Part shown: positions 5,250-7,617 of the stretch, piece by piece | How the letters are laid out: each line of letters opens with the position of its first letter | How positions within the stretch are numbered: the stretch's first letter is position 1 | Assembly: GCA_947631215.1 (NCBI GenBank) | Contig: CANRKN010000095.1 | Span: forward strand, 1-7,617 | Direction: 5' to 3' | Source of the DNA: an uncultured Oscillospiraceae bacterium | GTDB lineage: Bacteria; Bacillota_A; Clostridia; Oscillospirales; Oscillospiraceae | Length of the DNA: 7,617 nucleotides | The notes under the pieces: model-generated | The model's input: only the letters and a program-made list of their open reading frames with translations | What the model was told of the DNA's origin: nothing | The model's database searches: none | Position numbers and translations under genes: made by a program

Positions 5250-7037
5250 TCATTCGTCCAGCTTGAGGACCGCGAGAAACGCCTCCGTGGGGAGCTGCAC
5301 GCTGCCCAGGGAGCGCATCTTCTTCTTGCCCTCCTTCTGCTTTTCCAACAGCTTCTTCTTTCGGGTGATATCGCCGCCGTAGCACTTGGCCAGCACGTCC
5401 TTGCGCAGGGCCTTCACCGTCTCCCGGGCGATGATCTTTCCGCCGATGGCCGCCTGGATGGGCACCTCGAAAAGCTGTCTCGGGATGTTCTCCTTCAGCT
5501 TTTCGCACAGCCGCCGGGCCCGGGGATAGGCCTTGTCCCTGTGGGCGATGAGGCTCAGGGCGTCCACCGCCTCGCCGTTTAAGAGCAGATCTACCTTCAC
5601 CAGCTCCGAGGGCTTGTAGCAGGAAAACTCGTAGTCCATGGAGGCGTAGCCCTTGGTGCGGGCTTTCAGGGTATCGAAAAAGTCGTAGATGATCTCGCCC
5701 AGGGGCATTTCATACTTCAGCTCCACCAGCCGCTGGTCCAGGTACTGCATGCCCTCGTAGATGCCCCGCCTGTCCTGGCACAGGGGCATGATGTTGCCCA
5801 CGAACTCGTTGGGGGTGATGATGCTCATTTTGACAAACGGCTCCCGGGCCTCGGCGATGGCGGACACCTCCGGGTAGTTGTGGGGGTTGTCCACGTATTT
5901 CACGGTCCCGTCCGTCATCTCGATCTCGTAGATGACCGAGGGCAGGGTGGTCACCAGGTCCAGGTCGAACTCCCGCTCCAGCCGCTCCTGGATTATTTCA
6001 AGATGGAGCATACCCAAAAAGCCGCACCGGAAGCCGAAGCCCAGGGCCACGGAGGATTCCGGCTCAAAGGAGAGGCTGGCGTCGTTCAGCTGCAGCTTTT
6101 CCAGCGCGTCCCGCAGGTCCGGGTACTTGCTGCCGTCCTCGGTGTAGATGCCGCAGTAGACCATGCTCCGGGCGGGCCGGTAGCCGGGCAGGGGCTCCGC
6201 CGCAGGTCTCTCCGCGCCCGTCACCGTGTCGCCGATGCGGGTGTCCCGGACGTTCTTGATGCTGGCAGTGAAATAGCCCACCTCCCCGGCGGAGAGGGCG
6301 TCGCAGGGCTCCAGCCGCGTGGGCAGAAGGTGGCCCACCTCCACGACCTTATAGACCGCGTCCGTGGCCATGAACTTCACGTCCATGTCCTTTTTGAGCA
6401 CGCCGTCCTTCACCCGCAGCAGCACGATGACGCCCCGGTAGCTGTCATACTGGCTGTCGAAGACCAGGGCCTTCAGGGGCGCCGCCGGGTCCCCCTGGGG
6501 GGCCGGGACGTGGGCGATGATGTCGTCCAGGACGGACTGGATGTTGATACCGTTTTTCGCGGAGATCTCCGGCGCGTCCATGGCGGGGATGCCGATGATG
6601 TCCTCGATCTCCGTCTTCACCCGGGCGGGGTCCGCCGCGGGCAGGTCGATCTTGTTGATGACGGGCAGGATCTCCAGGTCGTGGTCCAGGGCGAGGTACG
6701 TGTTGGCCAGGGTCTGGGCCTCCACGCCCTGGCTCGCGTCCACCACCAGCACCGCGCCCTCGCAGGCGGCGAGAGAGCGGCTCACCTCATAGTTGAAGTC
6801 CACGTGCCCCGGGGTGTCGATGAGGTTCAGCTGGTAGTCCTTCCAGTTCAGGGTCACCGCCCGGGCCTTGATGGTGATGCCCCGCTCCCGTTCCAGGTCC
6901 ATGTTGTCCAGGATCTGGTCCTCCATCTGCCGGGCCTCCACCGCGCCGCACAGCTCGATAAGCCGGTCGGATAGGGTGGACTTGCCGTGGTCGATATGGG
7001 CGATGATGGAGAAATTGCGGATGTCGTCCTGTCTCAT
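5250..7037 (-). CDS. lepA: Elongation factor 4 (LepA), ribosome back-translocating GTPase
   Basis: LepA is a translational GTPase that binds the ribosome and acts on stalled or mistranslocated complexes. The 595-residue protein is full length. GTPase motifs are in order: G1 AHIDHGKS (13-20), G2 GITIKA (53-58), G3 DTPGHVD (74-80), G4 NKID (128-131) and G5 SAK (159-161). The LepA/EF-G-like domain carries [15 protein letters not shown] (334-348), and the lysine-rich LepA-specific C-terminus ends with [13 protein letters not shown] and [11 protein letters not shown]. Its start codon overlaps the stop of the XRE gene as ATGA (7034-7037), with GGAGAG 6 nt upstream inside that gene, so translation is probably coupled. 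galM follows by 17 nt. An XRE regulator as the leading gene of a lepA unit is not an arrangement I recognise. Confidence 0.98.
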   Translation of the reverse strand: MRQDDIRNFSIIAHIDHGKSTLSDRLIELCGAVEARQMEDQILDNMDLERERGITIKARAVTLNWKDYQLNLIDTPGHVDFNYEVSRSLAACEGAVLVVDASQGVEAQTLANTYLALDHDLEILPVINKIDLPAADPARVKTEIEDIIGIPAMDAPEISAKNGINIQSVLDDIIAHVPAPQGDPAAPLKALVFDSQYDSYRGVIVLLRVKDGVLKKDMDVKFMATDAVYKVVEVGHLLPTRLEPCDALSAGEVGYFTASIKNVRDTRIGDTVTGAERPAAEPLPGYRPARSMVYCGIYTEDGSKYPDLRDALEKLQLNDASLSFEPESSVALGFGFRCGFLGMLHLEIIQERLEREFDLDLVTTLPSVIYEIEMTDGTVKYVDNPHNYPEVSAIAEAREPFVKMSIITPNEFVGNIMPLCQDRRGIYEGMQYLDQRLVELKYEMPLGEIIYDFFDTLKARTKGYASMDYEFSCYKPSELVKVDLLLNGEAVDALSLIAHRDKAYPRARRLCEKLKENIPRQLFEVPIQAAIGGKIIARETVKALRKDVLAKCYGGDITRKKKLLEKQKEGKKKMRSLGSVQLPTEAFLAVLKLDE

Positions 7038-7333
7038 ATATAGCTCTCCGCCTGTTCCGCCATCTGGCGAAGCTGCTGGGCCATCTGGCGCATGGCCTCG
7101 GGGCCGGGGCGGCCGGGACTCTCCTCGCCGGTGCGGCCCAGGAGGAAATCCGCCGTCACGCCGTAGTAATCACAGGCCCGGCAAACGAAGGCCAGGCCCG
7201 GCTCCCGGGCGCCGTTTTCATAGTGGCTCAGAAGGGCCTGGGATATATTCAGGTCCGAGGCCGCTTTCCGCTGGCTCACGCCTTTTTCCCGCCGGAGGCG
7301 GCTGAGATTGGCGCAAAACTGCAGGTCGTTCAT
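7034..7333 (-). CDS. Small XRE-family helix-turn-helix regulator
   Basis: The 99-residue protein has an N-terminal Cro/CI-type DNA-binding domain (about 8-66). The helix-turn-helix runs through [20 protein letters not shown] (20-39), followed by [20 protein letters not shown] and the usual closing FLLGR. The tail (about 77-96) is a Gln/Met-rich helix ([16 protein letters not shown]) that may serve for dimerisation. There is no ligand-binding or peptidase domain. A modest GAGGA site (7340-7344) sits 6 nt before the ATG. The gene is the first of a unit with lepA and galM, and is divergent from pta across a short AT-rich region with back-to-back promoters. Autoregulation and control of pta are reasonable guesses, not shown by the sequence. 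No toxin or phage gene is adjacent. Confidence 0.92.
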   Translation of the reverse strand: MNDLQFCANLSRLRREKGVSQRKAASDLNISQALLSHYENGAREPGLAFVCRACDYYGVTADFLLGRTGEESPGRPGPEAMRQMAQQLRQMAEQAESYI

Positions 7334-7370
7334 GGTGTGTCCTCGCTTCTTTGGGATGATAACTTTATGT

Positions 7371-7399
7371 ATTATACACGGCGGGCCAAAATTTGTAAA
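7371..7399 (-). promoter_or_regulatory. Sigma-A promoter of the XRE-lepA-galM unit
   Basis: On the minus strand, TTTACA (7399-7394) and a perfect TATAAT (7376-7371) are separated by 17 bp. This is the strongest promoter seen in the window. Transcription should start near 7364, about 30 nt before the XRE start codon. Confidence 0.88.
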
Positions 7400-7406
7400 C
7401 AGAAAC

Positions 7407-7435
7407 TTGAAATTTCCATGTGCGCGTGCTACTAT
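7407..7435 (+). promoter_or_regulatory. Sigma-A promoter of pta, back-to-back with the XRE promoter
   Basis: TTGAAA (7407-7412) and TACTAT (7430-7435) are separated by 17 bp. The predicted start near 7442 gives a leader of roughly 66 nt before the pta ATG. The -35 boxes of the two divergent promoters are only 7 bp apart (7400-7406). An AAATTT palindrome touches each -35: 7389-7394 for the XRE side and 7410-7415 for the pta side, 21 bp apart. These could be paired sites for one dimeric regulator. Confidence 0.75.
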
Positions 7436-7507
7436 GGTTTAAAGTGATGCAGACATAAACTGCGGCGCCTGCTTTCTTTGTATATTTCGCCAGAGGAGGA
7501 AACCTGT

Positions 7508-7617
7508 ATGGATATGTTCAGACAACTCATCGACTCCCTTCGCGCCCATCCCCGGAAGATCGTCTTCACCGAGGGCAGCGACCCCCGTATCCTGGAGGCG
7601 GCGGCCCGGCTGCTGTC
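7508..7617 (+). CDS. pta: Phosphate acetyltransferase, N-terminal part (3' partial)
   Basis: Only the first 36 complete codons are present; the gene runs off the right edge. The translation begins MDMFRQLIDSLRAHPRKIVF and continues TEGSDPRILEAAARLL. This matches the N-terminus of Pta, where a short amphipathic helix is followed by the KIVFPEG-type strand and the R-ILEAA helix. Here the usual Pro before Glu-Gly is Thr. Pta interconverts acetyl-CoA and acetyl phosphate, and with acetate kinase yields ATP and acetate in fermenting Firmicutes. AGGAGGA (7494-7500) lies 7 nt before the ATG and supports this start; Met3 is an alternative. The related phosphate butyryltransferase is less likely but cannot be fully excluded from so short a fragment. 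Confidence 0.88.
   Translation, partial: MDMFRQLIDSLRAHPRKIVFTEGSDPRILEAAARLL

Noticed and set aside
5880..6974. 364-codon open frame antisense to lepA
   Set aside because: lepA is certain on the other strand. The antisense translation is rich in Val, His, Gln and Asp with no domain, a shadow of GC-rich coding sequence.

Overview
The window looks like a chromosomal segment of a high-GC, gut-type Firmicute, most likely of the Oscillospiraceae (Oscillibacter, Flavonifractor or similar). This is inferred from GC-rich codon use, strong AGGAGG-type ribosome binding sites, the style of the ECF sigma/large membrane anti-sigma pair, and a lepA of the Gram-positive type. No database search was possible. 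All family assignments rest on motifs visible in the translations.

Layout, left to right. Bases 1-684 (+) are the 3' end of a gene that appears to fuse the C-terminus of the tRNA methyltransferase TrmD to a GNAT acetyltransferase, closed by a strong terminator (685-720). Bases 721-990 hold no gene. They contain palindromic repeat copy A (727-829), a degenerate relative of it (848-937) and a dyad that runs into the next ribosome binding site. Bases 991-3256 (+) are an overlapping two-gene unit: an ECF sigma factor and a 575-residue single-pass membrane protein, probably its anti-sigma factor, with a large outer domain ending in a DUF4367-like module. A terminator follows (3268-3300). Repeat copy B (3307-3521) comes next, in opposite orientation to copy A and enlarged by a 118-nt structured insert. 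The sigma/anti-sigma unit is therefore bracketed by inverted repeats.

The minus strand then carries a secreted protein with cell-wall/choline-binding-type repeats (4141-3521) with its own near-consensus promoter. Upstream of it is a tight unit transcribed leftward: XRE regulator (7333-7034), lepA (7037-5250) and galM (5232-4210). The regulator and lepA overlap by ATGA; lepA and galM are 17 nt apart. At the right edge pta (phosphate acetyltransferase, partial) starts at 7508 on the plus strand. It is divergent from the XRE unit, and the two near-consensus promoters have -35 boxes only 7 bp apart.

How it fits together: most genes are housekeeping (tRNA modification, translation factor EF4, sugar mutarotation, acetyl-phosphate metabolism). 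The accessory interest lies in the sigma/anti-sigma envelope-signalling pair with its flanking repeats, the TrmD-GNAT fusion, and the small XRE regulator placed where it could control both lepA-galM and pta.
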